A stretch of 64,000 nucleotides of DNA from Hymenobacter sp. PAMC 26628 (GTDB lineage Bacteria > Bacteroidota > Bacteroidia > Cytophagales > Hymenobacteraceae). Positions 1 through 7,701 of this stretch are shown one piece after another; position 1 is the first letter of the stretch; every line of letters starts with the position of its first letter. The notes below the pieces were generated by a model. That model was not told where the DNA came from and made no database searches. It saw only the letters and a program-made list of their open reading frames with translations. The translations under genes and the position numbers were made by a program. Location: contig NZ_CP014304.1 in NCBI RefSeq assembly GCF_001562275.1, positions 3,224,001 through 3,288,000 of the forward strand. The letters are read 5' to 3'.

Positions 1-333
1 CTGGACCAGAACTACGAGCGAGAAATTGCCCTGCTGGCCCGCCGCCACGACCTAGTAATCATCCAGGTGCACACCCCACGCGAGCAGCAACTGCCGCGCC
101 TGGGCATTGTGCCCCTGCGCGACGCCGAAACCGGGGCCACCCGCTGGGTGAACACCTCGGGCCCCGGCTTTCGGGCGCGCTACGCCGCCGGGGCCCAGCA
201 GCACGCTGCCCAGCTGGCCGCCCTGTGCCGCCGCCACCGCGCCAGCTACCTGGCCCTGAGCACCGAAGAAGACTTCGTGCCGCCGCTGGTGGCCCTGATC
301 CGCCAACGCAACCGCGCCGGGGCCCGTGGCTAA
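1..333 (+). CDS. DUF58 domain protein, C-terminal part (truncated by window start)
   Basis: The reading frame is open from base 1 and stops at 331-333, so only about 110 C-terminal residues are seen. The stretch with DLVIIQVHTPRE, LPRLGIVPLRDAETG, and the late TEEDFVPPLVALIRQR matches the C-terminal half of DUF58 proteins, in which a von Willebrand-like fold ends with a conserved 'PRE...LP..G...L.D.ETG' block. In Bacteroidota this protein usually lies between a MoxR-type AAA ATPase and BatA in the aerotolerance (bat) cluster, and is thought to work with MoxR on envelope or metalloprotein assembly. The next gene starts inside its last codons (GTG at 326), so the two are translationally coupled. 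The family call is good; the exact function is inferred from family context. Confidence 0.85.
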   Translation: MDQNYEREIALLARRHDLVIIQVHTPREQQLPRLGIVPLRDAETGATRWVNTSGPGFRARYAAGAQQHAAQLAALCRRHRASYLALSTEEDFVPPLVALIRQRNRAGARG

Positions 334-1261
334 GGCGCGCGCGCTGCTGGGGGCGCTACCGCTGGCCGGGGCCCTATTGCTGGCCGGGCCGGCAGCGGCC
401 CAGGGCCCCGGGCCCGACCGGCCGCGGGGCCGCTTTTTGCAGCCCACCACGCGCATCGGCCAGCCGCTCGACTACGAGCTAAGCTACCGGCACGACCCGG
501 CCGAGGAAGTGGTGTTTCCCGATTCGCTGGCCGGCTTCGCGCCGTTTGAGTACGCCGGGCGCAGCTACTCGCCCACCGTCACGCGCCAGGGCCGTAGCCT
601 CGACCGGGCGGTGTACCACCTGCGCACGTTTTCGCTGGCCCCGGTGCAAACCCTGGCCCTGCCCGTGGCCGTGCTCAGCGGCGCCGATACCCTGACGCTG
701 CGCCCGGCCCCGGCCACCGTGCGCGTGCTGCTTTCGGCCCCGGCCGCGGCGCTGGCCCCGGGGGCGGGGCCCCCGGCCCTGCGCGCGGCCACGGCCCTGG
801 CGCCGGTGCCGCCGCTGTTCAACTACCCCTACTGGCTGGCCGGCACGGGGGCCCTGCTGCTGGGGCTGGCGGGCGGCGCGGCGCTGTTTCGGCGGGGCCT
901 GCGGCGGCGCTACGACGCCTACAAGCGGCGCAAAAACCACCGCTACTTCCTGGCCCAGTTTGCGCGCCACGCCGAGCGGTTCACGCTCTCGCAGTCGGCG
1001 GCCAACGTGGAGCGCGCCGTGGCTTTGTGGAAAAACTACCTCGCCGGCCTCGAAAACAACGCCCTCAACTCCTTCACCACCCGCGAGATTGTGGACTACT
1101 TCGGCCACGACGACGACGTGCGCCGCGGCCTGGCCACCACCGACCAGGTGATTTACGGCAACGGCTTGTCCGACGACGACGGCGTAGAAATCGAGCGCGC
1201 CTTCCAGCGCCTGCGCGTATTTGCTGAGCACCGCTACGCCGTGCTGGCGCAGGCCAAGTAG
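326..1261 (+). CDS. bat-cluster membrane protein with signal peptide (DUF4381/BatD-like partner)
   Basis: 311 residues from a GTG start at 326 that overlaps the stop of the DUF58 gene by 8 bases. The N terminus is a typical signal peptide ending around PAAAQ. An extracytoplasmic beta-rich part of about 140 residues follows, then one membrane segment (near residues 170-190, WLAGTGALLLGLAGGAALF), a very basic RRGLRRRYDAYKRRK stretch and a cytoplasmic helical tail. A periplasmic domain, one membrane helix and a helical tail in this operon position fit the poorly studied protein found between DUF58 and BatA in Bacteroidota. I infer a role in the same envelope complex. I do not recognise a catalytic motif. 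Confidence 0.7.
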   Translation: MAKARALLGALPLAGALLLAGPAAAQGPGPDRPRGRFLQPTTRIGQPLDYELSYRHDPAEEVVFPDSLAGFAPFEYAGRSYSPTVTRQGRSLDRAVYHLRTFSLAPVQTLALPVAVLSGADTLTLRPAPATVRVLLSAPAAALAPGAGPPALRAATALAPVPPLFNYPYWLAGTGALLLGLAGGAALFRRGLRRRYDAYKRRKNHRYFLAQFARHAERFTLSQSAANVERAVALWKNYLAGLENNALNSFTTREIVDYFGHDDDVRRGLATTDQVIYGNGLSDDDGVEIERAFQRLRVFAEHRYAVLAQAK

Positions 1262-1279
1262 GGCCCCGGCGCTGGGGCC

Positions 1280-2005
1280 CTAGCGCGCCAGCGCCCGGCC
1301 CACCACCAGGCACGAATTGATGAGGTTGTGGGTGGCCATGGCGGCAAAACAAGAGCCGCTGCGTTCGCGCACCCACAAAAACAGGGTGCCCCACAACACC
1401 AGGTCCGCCACTTGCCCAGGCCAAAATTGCACCTGCGGCACCACTTGCAGCGGGCTGGTGCGAAAAGTGATGCCGTGCGCCAGCACGAAAAGCAGCACGC
1501 TGACCACGCCGCCCCAACTGGTCCGCGTGCCCAGAAATGGCAGGTTGCGCGGAAACGCCCGGCTCAGCAAGCCCAGCAGCGTGCCCCGAAAAAACAGCTC
1601 CTCGGCAATGCCCGGCATGGTCAACTGGTACCAGAAGCTTTCCCACGCCTGCGAGGGCCCGTAGCCCTGGGTGATGACGGTACTCACCAACTGCACCGTG
1701 GCCAGCCCCAGCACCACCGGCCCCACCGCGCGCCACGCGCCGGGCAGCGGCCGCACCAGGCCGGTTTCCAGCGGGCTCACCCACTTGCCCCCGTAGATGA
1801 CGAGCAGGGACACCAGGATGCTGAACAGCTTGCCGGTCCAGTTGTATTTCAAACCGAACAGCAACGCCGGCCACCAAATCGGCACCATGAGTACAAATTC
1901 GCTCACAGCGCACAGGAGCGCCGCCAAAACGATGGGGCGCGGGGCCCGCACCAGCCGTGGGGCGCACAGCAGCAGGCACAGCAGACCCCAGAAAACTCCG
2001 TTCAT
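1280..2005 (-). CDS. CPBP family intramembrane metalloprotease
   Basis: 241 residues, several hydrophobic segments. It carries the CPBP (Abi, Rce1-like) motifs: EELFFRG (motif 1, paired glutamates plus arginine), LFVLAHG (motif 2 histidine) and MATHNLIN (motif 3 histidine and asparagine). These form the intramembrane glutamate/histidine active site of the family. The ATG at 2005 (MNGVFWG) is preferred. The frame stays open to 2098, but that extension is charged, unlike family members, and runs through the promoter of the divergent MOSC gene. The gene points against its neighbours and splits the bat-type cluster. Substrate unknown; relatives act in prenyl-protein processing, bacteriocin self-immunity or membrane stress. 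Confidence 0.85.
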   Translation of the reverse strand: MNGVFWGLLCLLLCAPRLVRAPRPIVLAALLCAVSEFVLMVPIWWPALLFGLKYNWTGKLFSILVSLLVIYGGKWVSPLETGLVRPLPGAWRAVGPVVLGLATVQLVSTVITQGYGPSQAWESFWYQLTMPGIAEELFFRGTLLGLLSRAFPRNLPFLGTRTSWGGVVSVLLFVLAHGITFRTSPLQVVPQVQFWPGQVADLVLWGTLFLWVRERSGSCFAAMATHNLINSCLVVGRALAR

Positions 2006-2079
2006 AAAAATTCGCCAGCGAAAAAAGCGTTGCGGTTCCGGCCCCAAAGTACTCCCGCGGGGCCCTAGTTGCGGCCGCT

Positions 2080-2087
2080 TACTTTTG
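2080..2087 (+). promoter_or_regulatory. -7 promoter box (TACTTTTG) for the MOSC gene
   Basis: TACTTTTG is an exact match to the Bacteroidota -7 consensus TAnnTTTG and lies 25 bases before the ATG at 2113. I do not see a clear TTG -33 element at the expected distance. Confidence 0.6.
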
Positions 2088-2112
2088 CAGCGGCCCATCC
2101 ATTACTTCGCCC

Positions 2113-2763
2113 ATGCACCTTCTCTCCGTAAACATCGGCTTGCCCCAGGACGTGGATTGGCGCGGCCAAACCGTGCGCACCAGCATCTTCAAGCAGCCCG
2201 CCGCGGGGCCCGTGGCCGTGTTGGCCGAGCACCTGGCCGGCGATGGCCAAGCCGACCTGCGCGTGCACGGGGGCCCCGACAAGGCCGTGTACGCCTACCC
2301 GCACGAGCACTACGCCTACTGGCAGCAGCACCTGCCGCCCGCGCTGCTGGTGCCGGGCGCGTTCGGCGAGAACTTGACCACCAGCGGCTTGCTCGAAAGC
2401 GCCGTGCCCGTGGGGGCCCGCTACCGCGTGGGCACCGCCGTGCTGATGGCCGTGCAGCCGCGCCGCCCCTGCCTGAAATTGGGCATCCGCCTGAACGACC
2501 CCAGCATGGTCCGGCGCTTCGAAGAAGCACGGCGCAGCGGCGTCTACTTTCGGGTGGTACAAGAGGGAATAATCCAGGCCGGCGACGCCCTCGCGCTTGT
2601 CGAGCCCGGGGCCCCCGGGGACGTTACCATCCAGGACATGGTAGATAGCAACGAATTACCTAACAAGGACTTCACCAAAATCGCAGCCATGCTGCGGCTA
2701 CCCAACCTCTCGCCTTCCTGGCGGGCGCGGCTCGAACAAATGCTGGCCGCCAGCGGCCGCTGA
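2113..2763 (+). CDS. MOSC domain protein (YiiM-like)
   Basis: 216 residues with the MOSC fold: VHGGPDKAVYAYPHEHY, the G-x-FGENL(T) block, and QPRRPCLKLG with the invariant cysteine thought to bind the sulfur of the molybdenum cofactor or to carry an activated sulfur. Length and C-terminal helical region match YiiM-type proteins rather than the short MOSC-only type or the mitochondrial mARC type. Known relatives reduce N-hydroxylated compounds with molybdenum cofactor; for this protein that is inference. It sits alone between a divergent CPBP gene and the VWA gene and has its own promoter box at 2080-2087. Confidence 0.88.
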   Translation: MHLLSVNIGLPQDVDWRGQTVRTSIFKQPAAGPVAVLAEHLAGDGQADLRVHGGPDKAVYAYPHEHYAYWQQHLPPALLVPGAFGENLTTSGLLESAVPVGARYRVGTAVLMAVQPRRPCLKLGIRLNDPSMVRRFEEARRSGVYFRVVQEGIIQAGDALALVEPGAPGDVTIQDMVDSNELPNKDFTKIAAMLRLPNLSPSWRARLEQMLAASGR

Positions 2764-2963
2764 GGCCCCGGCCGCCGGGGCCCCACGGGCCGGGCCACAT
2801 CGACGGCAATGGCCCTGGCGGCCCCCCGGCCAGGTACGAAAGAGCGGAACGCATACGGAACGGGGATGAAGCGGTGGTGGGGCCCCGGCACGGGGCCGGC
2901 CGCAAGGTAGGGGCCCCGCGGCCCCGCCCCTGCTTGCATGGCCCGCTCCGCCGGGGCGGCCCG

Positions 2964-2971
2964 TACTTTTG
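2964..2971 (+). promoter_or_regulatory. -7 promoter box (TACTTTTG) abutting the VWA start codon
   Basis: An exact TAnnTTTG box ends five bases before the ATG at 2977. With the usual distance from this box to the transcription start, the mRNA would begin at or next to the AUG, that is, leaderless. It also decides the start: the upstream in-frame ATG at 2938 would lie before the promoter. Confidence 0.65.
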
Positions 2972-2976
2972 CGCCA

Positions 2977-4005
2977 ATGAGCAGCTTTCCCGAGTTTTTG
3001 CGCTACGCCACCCTGGCCGGCTACCAGTGGCAGCACCCGTTGCTGCTGCTGCTCATCGGGGCGGTGCCGCTGCTGTTTCTGCTGCGCCGGGGCCTGGCCC
3101 ACCGCTGGCGCGCGCAGGTGCCCGTGACGCTGGCGCCCGGCGTGGCCCCCGGGGCCGGGGCGGTGGCGCTGCTGCGCTTCGTGCCCGATGCGGTGCTGGG
3201 CCTGGCCCTGGTGCTGGCCGTGGTGGCCCTGGCCCGCCCCCAGCGCACCGACGAGCGGGTAGAGCAAACCGGCCGCGGCATCGACCTGGTGCTGGCCGTG
3301 GACGTGTCGGGCTCGATGGAAATCCAGGACCTGCGCCCCAACCGCCTCGAAGCCGCCAAGCGCCTGGCCACCCGCTTCGTGAACCGCCGCGCCGGCGACC
3401 GCCTGGGCCTGGTGGCCTTCGCCGGCACGGCCTACTCGCTGGCGCCCCTCACCACCGACTACGACCTGCTGCGCGAAGACCTGGCCAGCCTCAAGCTGGG
3501 CCTGATTGCTGACGATGGCACGGCCATCGGCACGGCGCTGGGCGTGGCCATCAACCGCTTGCGCGAATCGACGGCCCGCTCGCGTGTCTGCATTTTGCTG
3601 TCCGACGGCGAAAACACCGGCGGGGCCCTCGACCCGCTGCTGGCCGCCCGCCTGGCCCACGCCTACGGCATCCGCCTCTACACCATCGGGCTGGGCAAAG
3701 ACGGCTTCGTGCCCTTCGGCCAGGACTCGCTGGGCCGCCCGCGTTTCGTGCAAACCCGCCTCGACGAAACCACGATGCGCGAGCTGGCCCAGGCCGCCGA
3801 CGGCCAGTTCTTTCGGGCCACCGACAACGCGGCGCTGAGCCAGGTATTTGCCCGCATCGACGGCCTCGAAAAGTCTGACATCCGCCAGCTGCGCTACCGC
3901 AACACCAAGGATTTTTACCGCCCCTACCTGGCCCTCAGCATCGCGCTGTGGCTGCTGTGGCTGGCCCTGAAAAGCACGTTCCTCAGCAACCCGCTGGAGG
4001 ATTAG
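2977..4005 (+). CDS. batA: BatA-type VWA domain membrane protein
   Basis: 342 residues. Two N-terminal membrane segments (LLLLLIGAVPLLFLL and AVLGLALVLAVVAL) are followed by a von Willebrand A domain whose metal site begins with DVSGSMEIQ at about residue 109, and then a C-terminal membrane helix (LALSIALWLLWLALK). This is the architecture of Bacteroidota aerotolerance proteins BatA/BatB, which act with MoxR ATPase and DUF58 proteins in the envelope. The ATG at 2977 is chosen because a -7 box ends at 2971. A BatB or BatC/D gene would normally follow directly; here a palindromic repeat and a YggS gene follow instead. BatA rather than BatB is my best guess from order; the VWA family itself is certain. 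Confidence 0.85.
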   Translation: MSSFPEFLRYATLAGYQWQHPLLLLLIGAVPLLFLLRRGLAHRWRAQVPVTLAPGVAPGAGAVALLRFVPDAVLGLALVLAVVALARPQRTDERVEQTGRGIDLVLAVDVSGSMEIQDLRPNRLEAAKRLATRFVNRRAGDRLGLVAFAGTAYSLAPLTTDYDLLREDLASLKLGLIADDGTAIGTALGVAINRLRESTARSRVCILLSDGENTGGALDPLLAARLAHAYGIRLYTIGLGKDGFVPFGQDSLGRPRFVQTRLDETTMRELAQAADGQFFRATDNAALSQVFARIDGLEKSDIRQLRYRNTKDFYRPYLALSIALWLLWLALKSTFLSNPLED

Positions 4006-4046
4006 CTGTTGTTGGTTGGATGATTGCTGCGGCGCTATTTGGCCGT

Positions 4047-4157
4047 TATCATCGGGCCGTCATGCTGAGCCTGTCGAAGCATCCCTCCCGCTCACTATTC
4101 ACTCATTACCGCCGCGGGAGAGATGCTTCGACAGGCTCAGCATGACGGCCTAATGAT
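4047..4157. repeat. Palindromic intergenic repeat, family A copy 1 (GTCATGCTGAGC type)
   Basis: Two perfect 29-base arms, 4055-4083 and 4122-4150, read GGCCGTCATGCTGAGCCTG... and its exact reverse complement, with a 38-base spacer. A further TTATCAT/ATGATAA pair flanks them. The core GTCATGCTGAGC...GAAGCATC recurs at 41831-41926, 48791-48920 and, diverged, 59395-59500. The long arms allow a stable hairpin at the 3' end of the VWA transcript, but there is no T-run typical of an intrinsic terminator. Confidence 0.9.
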
Positions 4158-4212
4158 AATGAACGTGATGGCCAAACTTTGACTGCGTTGGCAGTCCGCC
4201 CCTACCCCACCT

Positions 4213-4220
4213 TACCTTTG
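4213..4220 (+). promoter_or_regulatory. -7 promoter box (TACCTTTG) abutting the YggS start codon
   Basis: Exact TAnnTTTG box; only CCCC separates it from the ATG at 4225, so the transcript is predicted to be leaderless. Confidence 0.65.
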
Positions 4221-4224
4221 CCCC

Positions 4225-4896
4225 ATGCCCAGTATTGCCGACAACATCCACGCGTTTGAAGAGAAAATAGCCGGCACCGGGGCCCGGCTGGTGGCCGTCA
4301 CCAAGACCCACCCCGTGCCGCTGCTGCAAGAAGCCTACGCCGCCGGCAGCCGCCTCTTCGGCGAAAACAGGGCCCCGGAAATGGCCGAAAAAGCCCCCCA
4401 GCTGCCGCCCGACGTGGAATGGCACCTTATCGGCCACCTCCAAACCAACAAGGTCAAGCTCATCGCCCCGTTCGTGCACACGGTGCAGAGTGTGGACAGC
4501 CTGCGCCTACTGCAAGAGCTTGACCGCCAGGCCGCCCGCCACAACCGCGTCATCCGCGGGCTGCTGCAATTCCACATCGCCGAGGAGGAAGCCAAAACCG
4601 GCCTCTCGCTGCCCGAAGCCGAGGAAATCCTGGCCTCCGCCGAGTTTGGGGCCCTGCAACACGTGCGCCTCACCGGCGTGATGGGCATCGCCACCAACAC
4701 GCCCGACGCAACGCAGGTAAGCCAGGAATTTGGCCAGCTCCGCAGCTACTTAGACGCGCTAAAAGCCAAGCATTTTGCCGACGACGCCGAGTTTCGCGAA
4801 ATCTCGATGGGCATGAGCGGCGACTACGCCCTGGCCCTGGCCGCGGGCAGCACGCTCATCCGCGTGGGCAGCGCCATCTTCGGCCACCGCGGCTAG
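4225..4896 (+). CDS. yggS: YggS-family pyridoxal phosphate homeostasis protein
   Basis: 223 residues, the usual length. The PLP lysine lies in LVAVTKTHP near the N terminus. FGENRAPEMAEK, WHLIGHLQTNKVK, the SVDS segment and the C-terminal EISMGMSGDYALALAAGSTLIRVGSAIFG are family hallmarks. The protein is a single-domain alanine-racemase-like TIM barrel that binds PLP but is not known to catalyse a reaction; loss in other bacteria disturbs vitamin B6 and amino acid pools. Monocistronic by context, with a promoter box four bases upstream of the ATG and a palindromic repeat just after the stop. Confidence 0.95.
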   Translation: MPSIADNIHAFEEKIAGTGARLVAVTKTHPVPLLQEAYAAGSRLFGENRAPEMAEKAPQLPPDVEWHLIGHLQTNKVKLIAPFVHTVQSVDSLRLLQELDRQAARHNRVIRGLLQFHIAEEEAKTGLSLPEAEEILASAEFGALQHVRLTGVMGIATNTPDATQVSQEFGQLRSYLDALKAKHFADDAEFREISMGMSGDYALALAAGSTLIRVGSAIFGHRG

Positions 4897-4905
4897 CAGC
4901 ACAAC

Positions 4906-5001
4906 GTAGCGTGGACGCTGCGAGTCCGCGCGTTTCGCTTCGTCCTGCCGGTTGTCGTTGGGCAACCGTTCAACCGCGCGGGCTCGCAGCGTCCACGCTA
5001 C
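4906..5001. repeat. Palindromic intergenic repeat, family B copy 1 (GTAGCGTGGAC type)
   Basis: Arms 4906-4932 and 4975-5001 begin GTAGCGTGGACGCTGCGAG and pair over 27 bases with one mismatch around a 42-base spacer. The same arm, with the same TTTCGCTT...GTCC spacer words, recurs at 53612-53807. Confidence 0.88.
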
Positions 5002-5032
5002 AACCTAATAATCTAAACTTTATTTCACCTAA

Positions 5033-5407
5033 ATGACTGCTCGCCTTCTCATTCAAATTGCCGCCGCCCTGGGCTTTCTGGGCGTGGCCATCGGTGCCTT
5101 CGGGGCCCACGGGCTGCGGCCCATGCTCGAAGCCTCGGGCCGGTTCGACACTTTCGAAACCGCCGTGCGCTACCAGTTTTACCACACGCTGGCCATGCTG
5201 GCGGTAGGTGTGCTGTGGGTATTCCGCCCCGAGCTGCGCCTGGGCCTCGTGGGCAACCTGTGGCTGGGGGGCGTGCTGGTGTTCAGCGGCTCGCTGTACG
5301 CGCTGTGCTTTACGGGCGTGACGAAGCTGGGGGCGGTGGCCCCGGTGGGCGGCCTGCTGCTCATCGGCGGCTGGCTGGCGCTGGCGCTGGCCGTGCGCAA
5401 CCTGTAG
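5033..5407 (+). CDS. DUF423 (YgdD-type) small membrane protein
   Basis: 124 residues with four predicted membrane segments. IGAFGAHGL near the N terminus and AVRYQFYHTLAML are the conserved DUF423 signatures. The family is found in many bacteria, is about this length and has no proven function. It is followed by a strong bidirectional terminator shared with the convergent DUF1573 gene. Confidence 0.9.
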   Translation: MTARLLIQIAAALGFLGVAIGAFGAHGLRPMLEASGRFDTFETAVRYQFYHTLAMLAVGVLWVFRPELRLGLVGNLWLGGVLVFSGSLYALCFTGVTKLGAVAPVGGLLLIGGWLALALAVRNL

Positions 5408-5443
5408 GGCCCCGGGGCCCCCGCCCCGTTCCGAACCGCACGC

Positions 5444-5480
5444 AAAAAGGGCGGCCCGCTGGTGCGGGCCGCCCTTTTTA
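5444..5480. terminator. Bidirectional hairpin terminator
   Basis: AAAAAGGGCGGCCCGC and GCGGGCCGCCCTTTTT form a GC-rich stem around a short GGT-type loop, with an A-run before and a T-run after. It lies between the convergent DUF423 and DUF1573 genes and can stop both. Confidence 0.92.
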
Positions 5481-5499
5481 GCTTTTGCAAAAGCCTGGC

Positions 5500-5946
5500 T
5501 TAGTTGGCTTTGGTGGTGCTGGCGGCGGCAGCGCCGGCTTCCTTCACCTCGCCCACGAGCGACACCGTGGTGGGGCCCGCGGTGGCGTTCGACTCGATGG
5601 TCAGCACTTTGTTCTGCATGCCCATTTTGCCGGCCGAGTTGAAGTGGGCGGCAATGGAACCAGTTTTGCCGGGCATCACGGGCGCCTTGGTGTACTCGGG
5701 GGTGGTGCAGCCGCAGCTCACGCCGATGTTGGAAATGATGAGGGGCTGGGTGCCGGTGTTCTTGAATTTGAACGTGTGGTCAACCATGCCGCCTTGGGCC
5801 ACCGAGCCGAAGTCGTACTTCGACTCTTCGAAGGTGATGGCCGGGCCGGCCGTTTTGGCGGCGGCCGCGGCGGGCTTCGCGGTTTGGGCCTGGGCAGTGA
5901 AGCCGGCGGCGGTCAGGCTCAGGGCGAGCAAGAGGGCTTTTTTCAT
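5500..5946 (-). CDS. DUF1573 secreted protein
   Basis: 148 residues from the ATG at 5946 (MKKALLLALSL), which begins a clear signal peptide ending at AQAQ; a longer open frame to 6036 lacks a plausible start. The mature part has ITFEESKYDFGSVAQG, FKFKNTGTQPLIISNIGVSCGCTTPEY and an immunoglobulin-like ending, diagnostic of DUF1573. The paired cysteines in SCGCT are conserved. These proteins resemble ASH/MSP-type beta sandwiches and are very common in Bacteroidota, with no settled function. A low-complexity alanine linker follows the signal peptide. Confidence 0.93.
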   Translation of the reverse strand: MKKALLLALSLTAAGFTAQAQTAKPAAAAAKTAGPAITFEESKYDFGSVAQGGMVDHTFKFKNTGTQPLIISNIGVSCGCTTPEYTKAPVMPGKTGSIAAHFNSAGKMGMQNKVLTIESNATAGPTTVSLVGEVKEAGAAAASTTKAN

Positions 5947-6112
5947 AATTGTAAGGAAACGGGATGGGTTGAGGAGCAGCAGAAAGGCGACGGGTAAAAT
6001 TACGCGTTTTGGCGGGCTTGGCAAATCCGGGGCCAAAGCCGCCGCCCGGGGCCCCGCACCGCCGCCGCAACAGCGCCCGCGCCGCGAAAATTCCAGGGCC
6101 CCCAGCTAGCCG

Positions 6113-7543
6113 TCAGTCCTCCACCGGCGGGTCGCTCACCAGGCGCTGCTGGAAATTGAGCAGAAACAGCCGTTCCGAGGCCCGCGTGATGGCCGTGTAC
6201 AGCCAACGCGCAAACTCGCCCGCCAGCGGCTCGTCGGGCTTCAGGAAGCCGTGGTCCACGAACACGGCCTGCCACTGGCCGCCCTGCGCCTTGTGGCAGG
6301 TGAGGGCGTAGGCAAACTTGATTTGCAAGGCGTTGAGGTACGGGTCTTTGCGCATTTCCTTGTAGCGCTCGGCCTTGGTTTTGAGGTGGGCGTAGTCGGC
6401 GGCCACGGCCTGGTACAGCTCGTTGTTGCGGTCGGACGGCAGGGCCGGGCTCTCGGTGTGCAGCGTGTCGAGGAGCAGCTTCACCTCCAGCTCGGGCTCG
6501 TCGGGGTAGTCCACGAGCCGCACCCGGGCCTGGGCAAAGTGGAAGCCGTACACCTCCTCGCGCCGGATGATCTTGCTGATTTGCAGGAAGTCGCCGTTGG
6601 CCAAAAACCCGATTTCCGAGTCCTTATCGAGCCAGTAGTAGTTGTTGCGCACCACCATCAGGTAGTCGCCGCCCTCAATCTCCTCCTCGGCATCAAACAG
6701 GGCCCTCCGGATGAGCTGGTTGTACTGGTTGGCGTTGCGGTTGGAGCGGCAGATGATGGTCGTGTTCTCGTGCCCAAACTCGCGGTAGGCCCAGCGCAGA
6801 CCGTCTTCCAGCTTGTCGCCGCCCATCTTAAACATGTCGCGGAAGCCCAGGGTGTGCAGCTGAATGTTGGGCACCGGCTGCCGCAGCTCCTCGCGCAACT
6901 CCGTGGCGTTCACCAGGATGCCCGAGTTCAGGGCCTGGCGCATCACCTGGCGCAGCTCCACAGTGGCCACTTGGGCGCGGAAGCGGTGGGCCAGGCCCTC
7001 GGGGTCGAGGGCGGGGCTCAGGAGCTGGCCCACCGGCGGCAGCTGGGCCGTGTCGCCGATGAGCAGCAGCTTATTGGTCTGCTTCTCGAACACGAAGTTC
7101 ATCAGGTCGTCGAGCAGCCCGGTTTCGCCGAACGCCTTTTCGTCGGAAATCATCGAGGCCTCGTCCACGATGTAGAGCATCTGCTCCACCCGGTTGGGCT
7201 GCCGCTGGAAGCTGAGCCGCTCGGCCGGGGCCCCCGAGGTTTGGCGGTAAATCTTTTTGTGGATGGTGCCGGCGGGCACGCCCGCGTAGCCGGCCATCAC
7301 CTTGGCGGCGCGCCCCGTGGGGGCCATCAGCGTGTACTTGCGCTGGAGCTGGTGCAGCCACTGCACCAGGGCGCTGACGACGGTGGTTTTGCCCGTGCCC
7401 GCGTAGCCGCGCAGCACAAACACCTTGCGCCCCGGCAGCTGGTCGCGCAAAAACTCGTCGAGCTTAGCAAACAGCAGCGCCTGGTCGTCGGTGGGCTCGT
7501 AAGGGAAAAAGTCGCGAACGGAAGGGTGACGAACGGAGAGCAT
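6113..7543 (-). CDS. RecD/Pif1-like DNA helicase (superfamily 1B)
   Basis: 476 residues. Helicase motifs occur in order: Walker A GYAGTGKTT near residue 47, the APTGRAAKV motif Ia, Walker B VDEASMIS near residue 130, GDTAQLPPVG motif III, a C-terminal UvrD_C_2 region with YALTCHKAQGGQWQAVFVD (motif V) and YTAITRASERLFLL (motif VI). This is the pattern of the small RecD2/Pif1-type helicases, 5'-3' translocases acting in repair and fork restart. It lacks the long N-terminal extension of classical RecD2. Upstream spacer 7544-7666 contains no gene. Confidence 0.93.
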   Translation of the reverse strand: MLSVRHPSVRDFFPYEPTDDQALLFAKLDEFLRDQLPGRKVFVLRGYAGTGKTTVVSALVQWLHQLQRKYTLMAPTGRAAKVMAGYAGVPAGTIHKKIYRQTSGAPAERLSFQRQPNRVEQMLYIVDEASMISDEKAFGETGLLDDLMNFVFEKQTNKLLLIGDTAQLPPVGQLLSPALDPEGLAHRFRAQVATVELRQVMRQALNSGILVNATELREELRQPVPNIQLHTLGFRDMFKMGGDKLEDGLRWAYREFGHENTTIICRSNRNANQYNQLIRRALFDAEEEIEGGDYLMVVRNNYYWLDKDSEIGFLANGDFLQISKIIRREEVYGFHFAQARVRLVDYPDEPELEVKLLLDTLHTESPALPSDRNNELYQAVAADYAHLKTKAERYKEMRKDPYLNALQIKFAYALTCHKAQGGQWQAVFVDHGFLKPDEPLAGEFARWLYTAITRASERLFLLNFQQRLVSDPPVED

Positions 7544-7666
7544 AGAGAACTTGGTAGAGCAACAACTTTTCTTGGGTCCTTGCGTGTTGTATAGATGCAG
7601 ACCTGCGCTGTTATAGGCAACTGCGCACTATATTTGTAATGGATGGGGTGAAAGCCCTGACCCCCC

Positions 7667-7701
7667 GGGGAGACGCAGCATGCTGCGCTCCCCATTTTTT
7701 T
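7667..7701 (+). terminator. Terminator-like hairpin, oriented against its neighbours
   Basis: GGGGAGACGCAGCA and TGCTGCGCTCCCC pair without a loop and are followed by A and seven T. The T-run would terminate rightward transcription, but both flanking genes are transcribed leftward. The T-run overlaps the stop codon of the 7700-8176 gene. Confidence 0.6.

Noticed and set aside
6251..7594. 447-codon frame antisense to the helicase
   Set aside because: Same shadow effect; helicase motifs prove the minus strand.
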